Assembly: GCA_963851405.1 (NCBI GenBank)
Contig: CAWKPB010000010.1
Span: 1 to 47,482, forward strand
Length of the DNA stretch: 47,482 nt
Reading direction: 5' to 3'
DNA from: JANPBY01 sp963851405
GTDB lineage: Bacteria > Actinomycetota > Actinomycetes > DATJPE01
Both the position numbers and the translations under genes were made by a program. The notes under the pieces are model-generated. The model made no database searches. It saw only the letters and a list, made by a program, of their open reading frames with translations, and was not told the DNA's origin. Positions within the stretch are counted from its first letter, which is position 1, and the number at the start of each line of letters is the position of its first letter. This document shows, piece by piece, positions 24,726 to 32,438 of the stretch.

Positions 24726-25022
24726 TTAGGACGCTGGAGCCAGCCTTCGATCGGCTGCGTACAGGGCTTCGCGCTCGTCTTCGCTCATTCCGCCCCAGAC
24801 GCCGTACGGCTCCCGAACGGTCAGCGCGTGCGCCGCGCATTGCATGAGAACCGGGCAGGTCGCGCAGATGGCCTTGGCGCTGGCCTCGCGCTGGGCGCGA
24901 GATGCGCCACGCTCGCCGTCGGGGTGGAAAAACACGGCGGTGTCGACCCCACGGCAGGCCCCATCGATCTGCCAGTCCCAGAGGTCCGCGTTCGGGCCTG
25001 GGAGGCGGGTGATGTCGGCCAT
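24726..25022 (-). CDS. WhiB-family Fe-S transcription regulator (WhiB3/WhiD-like)
   Basis: 98 residues. The four cysteines binding the [4Fe-4S] cluster are in GACRG and CATCPVLMQC, and the family turn is GVWGGMSEDER. The N-terminal RLPGPNADLWDWQ and FFHPDGERG resemble WhiB3 of mycobacteria and WhiD of Streptomyces, which also lies between groEL and guaB. These proteins bind the primary sigma factor and sense O2, NO or redox state. GAGGAG precedes the ATG; a promoter is seen at 25054-25082. Confidence 0.93.
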   Translation of the reverse strand: MADITRLPGPNADLWDWQIDGACRGVDTAVFFHPDGERGASRAQREASAKAICATCPVLMQCAAHALTVREPYGVWGGMSEDEREALYAADRRLAPAS

Positions 25023-25053
25023 GGCTACTCCTCGGTGGGGGTCGATGACGGCA

Positions 25054-25082
25054 AGACTAGTATCGCTTCATAAGTTGGTCAA
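25054..25082 (-). promoter_or_regulatory. Promoter of the whiB-like gene
   Basis: On the minus strand: -35 TTGACC (25077-25082), 17-bp spacer, -10 TAGTCT (25054-25059). It lies in an unusually A/T-rich divergent region (about 25050-25120) with several ACTT repeats that could be regulator sites. Confidence 0.7.
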
Positions 25083-25188
25083 GTGGCAACGATGAACAAG
25101 TAATGAGTAAGTAAGCTGGATGCGTGGGCATGGTGCTCAATGTGCGTCATTGCCCTCTCGGCGCGACAATCGGTGGGTGTCTCAACCG

Positions 25189-26118
25189 ATGCCAGCCGAC
25201 GAGGTGAGCGCGCGCGAGGTGTCCCTGACTGTGGGTGCGCTCGCTCGTCGTCTCGGAGTGGCCGCCGCGACGCTGCGAACCTGGGATCGCCGGTACGGAT
25301 TGGGCCCTGGCGAGCATCGGCCCGGGTCCAATCGTCGGTATCGACCCGACGACGTAGCCCGGCTGGAGATCATGCGGCGACTCACCTGCGACGGAGTAGC
25401 CCCCGCTGAAGCGGCGCGGGTCGCGCTCCTTGGCGGCGAGCCAACGGCCCACCAGTCGCCCGCCACGACCGAGCGGCCAGCGGTGCGCCCGCTTGAGCCG
25501 ATGCGTGGCCAACAGGAGCAGGTCCGAGGCCTGCTTCGGGCCGCAACCACACTGGACTCGGCCTCGGTCCGGCACCTCGTGGAGCGGAGCCTGCTGACGC
25601 GGGGGGTGACGGCGACGTGGGACTCCTTGCTCGTGCCCACCCTGACCGCCGTGGGCGATCGGTGGGAGACCTCAGGCGCCGGCGTTGAGGTCGAGCACCT
25701 CTTGTCGGAGGCCATCCGTGAGTCCCTCGCTTCCTCGGTCAGTCGGCCCATTCAGCCCATCAACGCGCGCCCGGTTCTGCTGGCCTCGGCCCAGGATGAG
25801 CTGCATGCCCTTCCGTTGCATGCGGTGGCGGCAGCCTTGGCTGAGCGCCAGGTCGAGGCTCGACTGCTCGGGGCGCGCGTTCCTCGGGAAGCGTTGGTCG
25901 CGGCGGTGCGGCGAAGCGGGCCAGCTGCCGTGTTCCTGTGGGCCCAGGTGCCCGCCACGGGAAGCACCGACGACCTTGCCGACCTGCTCGGCGTGCGCCC
26001 GGCCCCGGCGCTGCTTCTTGGGGGCGGTGGGTGGTCCGATCCGATCCCGCCACCAGCCGAGCGCGTCGGCGACCTGACGGAAGCGGTCATGTTCGTCCTG
26101 CGGGCCGTGGGCGGCTAG
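25189..26118 (+). CDS. MerR-family regulator with B12-binding domains (CarH/LitR-like)
   Basis: About 309 residues. The N-terminal MerR helix-turn-helix is VGALARRLGVAAATLRTWDRRYG and SNRRYRPDDVARLEIM. A helical bundle domain follows with Trp159, nine residues, Glu169-His170: the W-x9-EH motif of CarH-type photoreceptors. Then a Rossmann-like B12-binding domain with the motif E-L-H-A-L-P (His206), where the family has E/D-x-H-x-x-G; the Gly is Pro here. This suggests an adenosylcobalamin-dependent light- or B12-responsive repressor. The start may be ATG 25189, GTG 25177 or ATG 25120. It is divergent from the whiB-like gene and may control it and itself. Confidence 0.85.
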   Translation: MPADEVSAREVSLTVGALARRLGVAAATLRTWDRRYGLGPGEHRPGSNRRYRPDDVARLEIMRRLTCDGVAPAEAARVALLGGEPTAHQSPATTERPAVRPLEPMRGQQEQVRGLLRAATTLDSASVRHLVERSLLTRGVTATWDSLLVPTLTAVGDRWETSGAGVEVEHLLSEAIRESLASSVSRPIQPINARPVLLASAQDELHALPLHAVAAALAERQVEARLLGARVPREALVAAVRRSGPAAVFLWAQVPATGSTDDLADLLGVRPAPALLLGGGGWSDPIPPPAERVGDLTEAVMFVLRAVGG

Positions 26119-26133
26119 CTGCGCTTCTTCGGA

Positions 26134-26139
26134 TAGCCT
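26134..26139 (+). promoter_or_regulatory. -10 box upstream of the TPR gene
   Basis: TAGCCT at 26134-26139, just after the CarH-like gene. It would give a leader of about 43 nt, and the downstream gene does have a GGGGAGGG ribosome-binding site. Confidence 0.4.
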
Positions 26140-26188
26140 GCGCCCCAACTGGCCCCAACCGGCGCTGGCCTGGGGATAGGGGAGGGTC

Positions 26189-27097
26189 GTGGACGACGAA
26201 CTCACTGCCCTGCTGGCCTCAGGGGAGCGGGCGGCCTTTCATGGCCGCCCGGCCGCCGGCGTAGCCCCGCTACAGAAAGCGGTGGAGCTGGCACGTTCGA
26301 CCGAGCGCGAGGCCGAGGCCATGGCGGCTGCCTGGATGCTCGGGGTCTCGTTAAGCTCCGCGGGGCGCTACGGAAGTGCCTTGGCCGTCCTTGAGCCGGT
26401 GGCTGGTCACGGCAAGGGTCAGCCGCCCGACCGCATGCTGTTCGCCGCGCTGTCGTCGGCCACGATCGGCAGCGTGCACCGGCAGTTGGGTCGGCACGAG
26501 GTCGCCCGCTCTCACGACGAGCGGGCTTTGGACTTGGCGGGGGGTTCGGCTGAGGCGGCCTTCGACGCCCACCTTGGGCTGGCCACCGATGCTATTGGCC
26601 TCGATGATGCGGCCGTGGCTCGCACCGAGATGGACCGCGCGGCCGCCCTGGTCGAGGACCGGCGTGATTGGTGGCGGCAACGGGTACGGCTGCGGTGGGT
26701 GCGCGCCGAATTGGCCCTGCTCACCGGTTCGGCCGCCGCGGCCTTGGAGGCCGCGGACTCGGCAGTGACGGTGGCGGAAGGGGCCGGGGCACCCAGGCAC
26801 GTAGCCAAGAGCCTGCTGTTCCAAGGGGTGGCTGAGGTCCAGGGCGGAGACGTTGCTCAGGCGACGTCGACCCTGCGCCGGGCCGCCACCTTGGCCGAGT
26901 CGTTGGGGACCCTCCCTCTGCTGTGGCCGTCGCGGGCCATGCTCGGCGCCCTGTTAGAGCCCACTGATGAAGCCGACAGCGCGCGCTGCCTGGCGTCGGC
27001 CCGAAATGCGGTGCTACAGATCGCGGATGATCTCCCCGAGGCGCTGCGTGAGGAGTGGCTGGCTCGTCCCGACGTAGCCCAGTTGCTCGGCGGCTGA
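26189..27097 (+). CDS. TPR-repeat protein of unknown function
   Basis: 302 residues, Ala/Leu/Arg rich and wholly helical in character. Recurrent 34-residue-like units (AAGVAPLQKAVELARST, GRYGSALAVLEPV, GRHEVARSHDERALDLA, GDVAQATSTLRRAATLAESLG) mark a tetratricopeptide solenoid. No enzymatic motif, signal or membrane segment is seen. The start is GTG with GGGGAGGG just upstream. It lies between two transcription regulators, so a scaffold role in signalling is possible but unproven. Confidence 0.8.
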   Translation: MDDELTALLASGERAAFHGRPAAGVAPLQKAVELARSTEREAEAMAAAWMLGVSLSSAGRYGSALAVLEPVAGHGKGQPPDRMLFAALSSATIGSVHRQLGRHEVARSHDERALDLAGGSAEAAFDAHLGLATDAIGLDDAAVARTEMDRAAALVEDRRDWWRQRVRLRWVRAELALLTGSAAAALEAADSAVTVAEGAGAPRHVAKSLLFQGVAEVQGGDVAQATSTLRRAATLAESLGTLPLLWPSRAMLGALLEPTDEADSARCLASARNAVLQIADDLPEALREEWLARPDVAQLLGG

Positions 27098-27178
27098 ACC
27101 AAGCAGCGCGAACCCGCTTCGGTCACCCGTTCGCGTTTGGCGCTTACGTATTCGGCCGATCGTGCCGAGAACCCTGAT

Positions 27179-27793
27179 GTGACCACGGTGTGCGTCTGTG
27201 ACGACTCCCCCTTGGCCCGGGAAGCTTTGCGCCGGGCCGTCGCGACGCTGCCCGGGGTTACTCGGGTCACCGGGGCGGGCAGCGGCGAGGAGATCTTGGC
27301 GCGCTACGGCAAGGAGCGCCCCGACCTTGTCCTGCTCGACGTCCGGATGCCCGGACTCGGAGGAGTCGAAGCCGTACGCCGACTGGTCGCGACGCACCCC
27401 GACGCCTCAGTGCTGATGCTGACCTTGGCCGAAGACACCGACGGTGTGGCGCGAGCCGTTGCCGCAGGGGCCAGAGGATATGTGCGAAAGGACGCCACGC
27501 GGGAGGAGTTGGCCGCGACCGTCGGCCATGCCTTGGCCGAAGCGGGAGAACGGGAACCCCTGGTGGCCCGACCACGGCCGACCACTGCGGGCGTGCCCCC
27601 GGCGCTGACCGAACGCGAACTGCAGGTCTTGTCCGGTATGTCCCGTGGACGCTCCAATGCCGAGATCGGACGCGAGCTCTACCTGTCGGAGGACACCGTC
27701 AAGACCCACGCCCGTCGGCTGTTTCGGAAACTGGGTGCCTCGGACCGTGCCCACGCCGTGGCCATGGGCTTCCGGTGGGGTTTCGTCCGCTGA
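27179..27793 (+). CDS. bldM: Response regulator, NarL/FixJ family (BldM-like)
   Basis: 204 residues: receiver domain (VCVCDDSPLAREALRRAVA, LVLLDVRMPGLGGVE) and LuxR-type helix-turn-helix (LTERELQVLSGMSRGRSNAEIGRELYL and SEDTVKTHARRLF). The C-terminus KLGASDRAHAVAMGFRWG is nearly that of Streptomyces BldM, which also lies between whiD and guaB. BldM is an atypical regulator that works without classical phosphorylation, as a homodimer or with WhiI. GTG 27179 gives the family start; the in-frame TTG at 27137 would add 14 residues. Confidence 0.9.
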   Translation: MTTVCVCDDSPLAREALRRAVATLPGVTRVTGAGSGEEILARYGKERPDLVLLDVRMPGLGGVEAVRRLVATHPDASVLMLTLAEDTDGVARAVAAGARGYVRKDATREELAATVGHALAEAGEREPLVARPRPTTAGVPPALTERELQVLSGMSRGRSNAEIGRELYLSEDTVKTHARRLFRKLGASDRAHAVAMGFRWGFVR

Positions 27794-27868
27794 CCCATCG
27801 ATCGGGGCAAGAACGGGTCGCCCGAACGGCGGTGAAACTTCTTGTTCTGACGGGCTCTGGTGGGTCGA

Positions 27869-27874
27869 TAGACT
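27869..27874 (+). promoter_or_regulatory. -10 box of a leaderless guaB promoter
   Basis: TAGACT is followed by 6 nt and ATG 27881. A partial -35, TTCTGA (27845-27850), lies 18 bp upstream. There is no ribosome-binding site. Confidence 0.55.
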
Positions 27875-27880
27875 CCGGCC

Positions 27881-29395
27881 ATGACGGACGCGTTGGATTC
27901 TTCCGGTGCCGCCATCCCCTTGGGACTGACCTTCGATGACGTGCTCCTGTTGCCGGGGGAGACCGACGTCATCCCCTCCGAGGTCGACACCACCACACGT
28001 CTGACGCGGGAGATCTCGGCCCGAATTCCGCTCGTGTCGGCCGCGATGGACACGGTCACCGAGGCGCGCATGGCCATCGCCATGGCGCGTCAAGGGGGCC
28101 TCGGGGTCCTCCACCGCAACCTGTCGATCGAGGACCAGGCCTACCAGGTCGACCTGGTGAAGCGGACGCAGACCGGGATGATCTCCAACCCGATCACGAT
28201 CCATCCCAAGGCGAGTCTTGAAGAGTTGGATGAGCGCTGCGGCCAGTACCGCGTGTCGGGCCTGCCCGTCGTCGACCAGGATCAGGTGCTGCTGGGCATC
28301 GTCACCAACCGCGACTTGCGTTTCACCCCGGTCGCCGAATGGTCCACCACCTTGGTCAGTGATGTCATGACCCCGATGCCGCTCATCACTGGGCATGACG
28401 GGATCGAGCGGGACGAGGCCACGCTGCTGCTGCGCCGTCACAAGAGGGAACGGCTGCCGATCATCGATGATGCCGGTCGCCTCACTGGTCTGATCACGGT
28501 CAAGGATTTTGTGAAGTCCGAGCAGTTCCCCAACGCCAGCAAGGACGGGGACGGACGGCTGATGGTGGCCGCCGCTATCGGCTACTTCGGGGATGCCTGG
28601 GAGCGTGCCACGACGCTGGTCGAGTCAGGAGTCGACATCCTGGTCGCCGACACGGCCCACGGCCACGTCCGGTTGCTCCTGGATGTGGTCGGACGACTGA
28701 AGACCGATCCGGCCACGAGGCACGTTCAGGTCATCGGAGGCAACGTCGCAACGCGCGCCGGCGCCCAAGCATTCGTCGACGCCGGCGCCGACGCGGTGAA
28801 GGTCGGCGTCGGCCCTGGGTCGATCTGCACGACGCGGGTGGTCACCGGGGTCGGAGCTCCTCAAATCACGGCCGTGCGTGAAGCATCGCTCGCCTGTCGC
28901 CCGGCCGGAGTGCCGGTGATCGCCGACGGCGGGCTGCAGTACTCCGGAGACATCGCTAAGGCCCTGGTGGCCGGCGCCGACTCGGTCATGGTCGGATCGA
29001 TGTTGGCCGGGTGCGACGAAAGCCCGGGCGAGGTCGTCTTCGTCAACGGCAAGCAATACAAGTCCTATCGAGGGATGGGCTCACTGGGCGCGATGTCCTC
29101 GCGAGGAAAGAAGTCCTACTCCAAGGACCGCTATTTCCAGGCGGAGGTCGAGGCGGACGACAAAATCATCCCCGAGGGCGTCGAGGGGCGGGTCGCCTAC
29201 CGCGGGCCGTTGTCGGCGGTCGCTCATCAACTTGTGGGCGGGCTTCGCCAGTCCATGTTCTATGTCGGTGCCCGCACGATTCCCGAGTTGCAGGACAGGG
29301 GTCGCTTTATCCGGATCACCGCGGCAAGCCTCCAGGAGAGCCACCCGCATGACATCCAGATGATCGCTGAAGCACCCAACTACGAGGCGCGCTGA
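27881..29395 (+). CDS. guaB: IMP dehydrogenase
   Basis: NAD-dependent oxidation of IMP to XMP, the committed step to guanine nucleotides. 504 residues: GLTFDDVLLLPGE at the start, two CBS domains (about residues 95-215), the catalytic loop GPGSICTTR with Cys316, ADGGLQYSGDIAKAL, and the mobile flap GMGSLGAMSSRGKKSYSKDR. It is followed by guaB3 with a one-base overlap. Confidence 0.98.
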   Translation: MTDALDSSGAAIPLGLTFDDVLLLPGETDVIPSEVDTTTRLTREISARIPLVSAAMDTVTEARMAIAMARQGGLGVLHRNLSIEDQAYQVDLVKRTQTGMISNPITIHPKASLEELDERCGQYRVSGLPVVDQDQVLLGIVTNRDLRFTPVAEWSTTLVSDVMTPMPLITGHDGIERDEATLLLRRHKRERLPIIDDAGRLTGLITVKDFVKSEQFPNASKDGDGRLMVAAAIGYFGDAWERATTLVESGVDILVADTAHGHVRLLLDVVGRLKTDPATRHVQVIGGNVATRAGAQAFVDAGADAVKVGVGPGSICTTRVVTGVGAPQITAVREASLACRPAGVPVIADGGLQYSGDIAKALVAGADSVMVGSMLAGCDESPGEVVFVNGKQYKSYRGMGSLGAMSSRGKKSYSKDRYFQAEVEADDKIIPEGVEGRVAYRGPLSAVAHQLVGGLRQSMFYVGARTIPELQDRGRFIRITAASLQESHPHDIQMIAEAPNYEAR

Positions 29396-30513
29396 TGGCG
29401 GAGATCGAGATCGGACGCGGGAAGCGGGGTCGGGAGGCTTACGCGTTCGACGACATCGCGATCGTCCCCAGCCGCCGTACCCGCGATCCAAAGGAGGTCT
29501 CGATCGCCTGGCAGATCGACGCCTACCGCATCGAGCTGCCGATGCTGGCCGCGCCCATGGATTCGGTGGTCTCCCCAGCGACGGCGATCGAAATCGGCCG
29601 GCTCGGAGGCATCGGGGTGCTCAACCTCGAGGGGCTGTGGACTCGGTATGAGGATCCCGAGCCGCTGCTCGAGGAGATCGCTGAGCTGCCCGTCGAACGG
29701 GTCACCGGCCGGATGCAGGAGTTGTACGCGGAGCCGATTCAACCCGATCTCGTCACCGCACGGATCTCCGAAGTGCGGGCCGCCGGGGTCACGACCGTGG
29801 CCTCGCTGTCCCCGGGGCGAACCGCTCAATTGTGGAAGCCGGTCGTGGATGCGGGCGTTGACATCTTCATCATTCGCGGCACCACGGTTTCGGCGGAGCA
29901 CGTGTCTGGTGAGTCAGAACCGTTGAACCTCAAGCAGTTCATCTACGAGTTGGATGTCCCAGTCGTCGTCGGTGGCTGCGCGACGTACACGGCGGCCCTG
30001 CACTTGATGCGTACGGGAGCTGCGGGTGTCCTGGTCGGATTCGGAGGAGGCGCTGCGCACACCACGCGCGACGTGTTGGGGGTGCGGGTGCCCATGGCTT
30101 CCGCCGTCGCCGACGTCGCCGCGGCACGTCGGGACTATCTCGACGAGTCGGGCGGCCGCTACGTGCATGTCATCGCCGACGGGGGAGTGGGGCGCTCGGG
30201 CGACATCGCCAAGGCGGTCGCCTGCGGGGCGGACGCGGTCATGATGGGTTCGCCGCTGGCGCGGGCCAACGAGGCCCCGGGCCGCGGGTGGCACTGGGGC
30301 TCTGAGGCCCATCACCCCCAACTGCCGCGCGGCGAGCGGGTGCGCGTGGGCACCTTGGGCACGCTCGAAGAGATCCTGCTCGGCCCGGCTCGGACACCGG
30401 ACGGCTCGATGAACTTGTTCGGAGCTCTCCGGCGCGCCATGGCCACGACGGGCTACTCCGATCTCAAGGAGTTCCAGCGAGTCGAGGTCACGGTGACCCC
30501 AACCGTTCCCTGA
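29395..30513 (+). CDS. guaB3: GuaB3-family IMP dehydrogenase-like protein
   Basis: 372-residue TIM-barrel protein of the IMPDH/GMP-reductase family without CBS domains. It has AFDDIAIVPSRRTRDP, LPMLAAPMDSVVSP, GTTVSAEHVS and ADGGVGRSGDIAKAVACGADAVMMGSPLA. The catalytic loop region reads GFGGGAAHTTR, with no Cys where guaB has GSICTTR; this is usual for the actinobacterial GuaB3 group, whose reaction is not settled. It directly follows guaB as in most actinobacteria. Confidence 0.93.
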   Translation: MAEIEIGRGKRGREAYAFDDIAIVPSRRTRDPKEVSIAWQIDAYRIELPMLAAPMDSVVSPATAIEIGRLGGIGVLNLEGLWTRYEDPEPLLEEIAELPVERVTGRMQELYAEPIQPDLVTARISEVRAAGVTTVASLSPGRTAQLWKPVVDAGVDIFIIRGTTVSAEHVSGESEPLNLKQFIYELDVPVVVGGCATYTAALHLMRTGAAGVLVGFGGGAAHTTRDVLGVRVPMASAVADVAAARRDYLDESGGRYVHVIADGGVGRSGDIAKAVACGADAVMMGSPLARANEAPGRGWHWGSEAHHPQLPRGERVRVGTLGTLEEILLGPARTPDGSMNLFGALRRAMATTGYSDLKEFQRVEVTVTPTVP

Positions 30514-30534
30514 CCTAGTCCTGCTGCATGGCCC

Positions 30535-30588
30535 AAGTGTCCGAATGCAGCCGCCTGCGGTTGGATCCGCGACCCGTTTCGGACACTT
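30535..30588. terminator. Hairpin between convergent guaB3 and ABC exporter genes
   Basis: An 11-bp perfect inverted repeat AAGTGTCCGAA (30535-30545) / TTCGGACACTT (30578-30588); the 32-nt interval contains a smaller CCGC/GCGG hairpin. It lies in the 110-bp gap where guaB3 and the minus-strand ABC operon converge, so it is probably a bidirectional terminator. Confidence 0.65.
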
Positions 30589-30623
30589 CTGCGGGGAGCC
30601 GGCTCGGGACCACCACCACCCGG

Positions 30624-32438
30624 CTAGCGCCCCTGGGGGCTGCGGGTGCTGTGGGTGTCGTCGGTGTCGTCGGTCCAGGAGCGCCAGAGCTCGGCGTAGG
30701 CGCCACCGGCCGCGACCAGATGATCGTGTGACCCGTACTCGCTGACCTTCCCATCCTCCACGACCGCGACCACATCGGCGTCGTGCGCGGTATGCAGCCG
30801 GTGCGCGATGGCAACGACGGTACGGCCGTCGAGCACAGCGGCCAGCGATCGCTCAAGGTGCCGCGCGGCCCTGGGGTCGAGCAGCGAGGTGGCCTCGTCC
30901 AGCACCAGGGTGTGCGGATTGGCCAACACCAGGCGAGCGAGAGCGATCTGTTGGGCCTGGGCGGGAGTCAGCTTCCGGGCGCCACCCCCCACCGCCGTAT
31001 CCAGGCCTTCCGGGAGGGCCTCGGCCCATTCCCGCGCGTCGACCGCGGACAAGGCGTCCAGCAGGGCCTCGTCGTCGGCCGTGGGGCGGGCCAGTCGTAG
31101 GTTGTCGCGCAGTGACCCGACGAAGACGTGGTGCTCCTGGGTGACGAGCGCGACATGCTTGCGCACGGTCTCCACGGGGAGCAGAGACAGCGCAACTCCG
31201 CCCATGTCGACGCGCCCGGTGCGCGGCCCGTGGATGCCGGCCAGCAGCCGGCCCAACGTCGACTTCCCCGCCCCGGAGGGGCCGACGATGGCGATGCGCG
31301 TTCCCGGCTCGACATCAAGGTCGACGCCGTGCAGGACATCCCTGCCCTCGCGGTAGGCGAAGCGCACGTCCCGCGCTTGGATCTCTTCCGAGCCCGGCTC
31401 GGTGTTCCAATCGACCTCAGGGTCAGGGATCTCATGAACGCCGACCAACCGGGCCAAGGACGCCTGGCCGCTCTGCAGCTCATCCAGCCAGGACAGCAGG
31501 ATGTCGATGGGCTCGACGAGCATCTGCGTGTAGAGGACGGACGCGGTCACCTGGGCCAAACTCACCGTGCCCTGCGCATAGAAGACTCCGCCCAAGAACA
31601 GAACTCCCGCGGTGGGCAGGAAGTAGGCGACCTCGATGGTCGGGAAGTAGCGCATGCGAAGCCACAGGGTGTAGCGCTCCCAGCTCACCCAGCGAGCAAC
31701 CCGCTGGTCGGTCAGATGAACCCGCTCATCGCCCAACCGGTAGGCCTCGACCGTGCGGCCGCCGTCCACGGTCTCGGCCACGGCCGCGTTGACCATGGTG
31801 TAGGTCGCGGTCTCGGCCCGATAGGCGAGGGGAGCTCGCTTGAAATACCACCGGGACACGATGACGATCGGAGGCACGGCCAGCAGCCACGCCACAGCCA
31901 TCGGCGGCGCGGTGACGACGAGCGCAGCGCCGACCAGCACGGCGGTCACGGCCGCGATGGTCATCTCCGGCACGGCCATGCGGACCGCCCAGGCCAACCG
32001 ATCCACATCGGTCGTCGCACGACTGACCAGGTCACCGGTACCGGCTCGTTCGACCACACCTAAGGGCAGGCCAACTGCTCGCTTGATCAGGTCTCCACGC
32101 AGGTCCGCCAGGATCCACTCGCCGAGGATGGCCGCCCGCAGCCGCGCCCAGCGGGTAAAGATCGTCTGCACGATGAGGGCGATCAAGAAGATCCCGGTCA
32201 GGACGTTGATCTGTTGCGACGTAATCCCTTCGCCGACCCCCTGGACGACCTGGCCGAGGACCTGAGGTCCGACCAACGCCGCGAGCGCCGCCACCGAGTT
32301 GAGGACCACCACGGCGGCGAACGTGCCCCGGTGGCGTCGAAGCAGGCCAGCCACGTGCGTGCGTACGGCCTTCGGTCCGGCCACGGGCAACTGACTGTTC
32401 TGTCGTAGGACCGCGTCGTAGCTCTCCGGGGTCCTCAT
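30624..32438 (-). CDS. ABC exporter subunit A (half-transporter, degenerate signature motif)
   Basis: 604 residues: six-helix ABC_membrane domain (about 30-310) and a C-terminal ATPase domain. Walker A GPSGAGKST, Walker B LVLDEATS and the H-loop IAHRLHT are intact, but the LSGGQ signature is replaced by LTPAQAQQ. It starts 4 nt inside the end of subunit B (ATGA overlap), so the two are coupled and very likely form a heterodimer: A supplies the good P-loop and B the good signature. The cargo cannot be inferred. The C-terminal tail is Asp/Thr rich. Confidence 0.92.
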   Translation of the reverse strand: MRTPESYDAVLRQNSQLPVAGPKAVRTHVAGLLRRHRGTFAAVVVLNSVAALAALVGPQVLGQVVQGVGEGITSQQINVLTGIFLIALIVQTIFTRWARLRAAILGEWILADLRGDLIKRAVGLPLGVVERAGTGDLVSRATTDVDRLAWAVRMAVPEMTIAAVTAVLVGAALVVTAPPMAVAWLLAVPPIVIVSRWYFKRAPLAYRAETATYTMVNAAVAETVDGGRTVEAYRLGDERVHLTDQRVARWVSWERYTLWLRMRYFPTIEVAYFLPTAGVLFLGGVFYAQGTVSLAQVTASVLYTQMLVEPIDILLSWLDELQSGQASLARLVGVHEIPDPEVDWNTEPGSEEIQARDVRFAYREGRDVLHGVDLDVEPGTRIAIVGPSGAGKSTLGRLLAGIHGPRTGRVDMGGVALSLLPVETVRKHVALVTQEHHVFVGSLRDNLRLARPTADDEALLDALSAVDAREWAEALPEGLDTAVGGGARKLTPAQAQQIALARLVLANPHTLVLDEATSLLDPRAARHLERSLAAVLDGRTVVAIAHRLHTAHDADVVAVVEDGKVSEYGSHDHLVAAGGAYAELWRSWTDDTDDTHSTRSPQGR

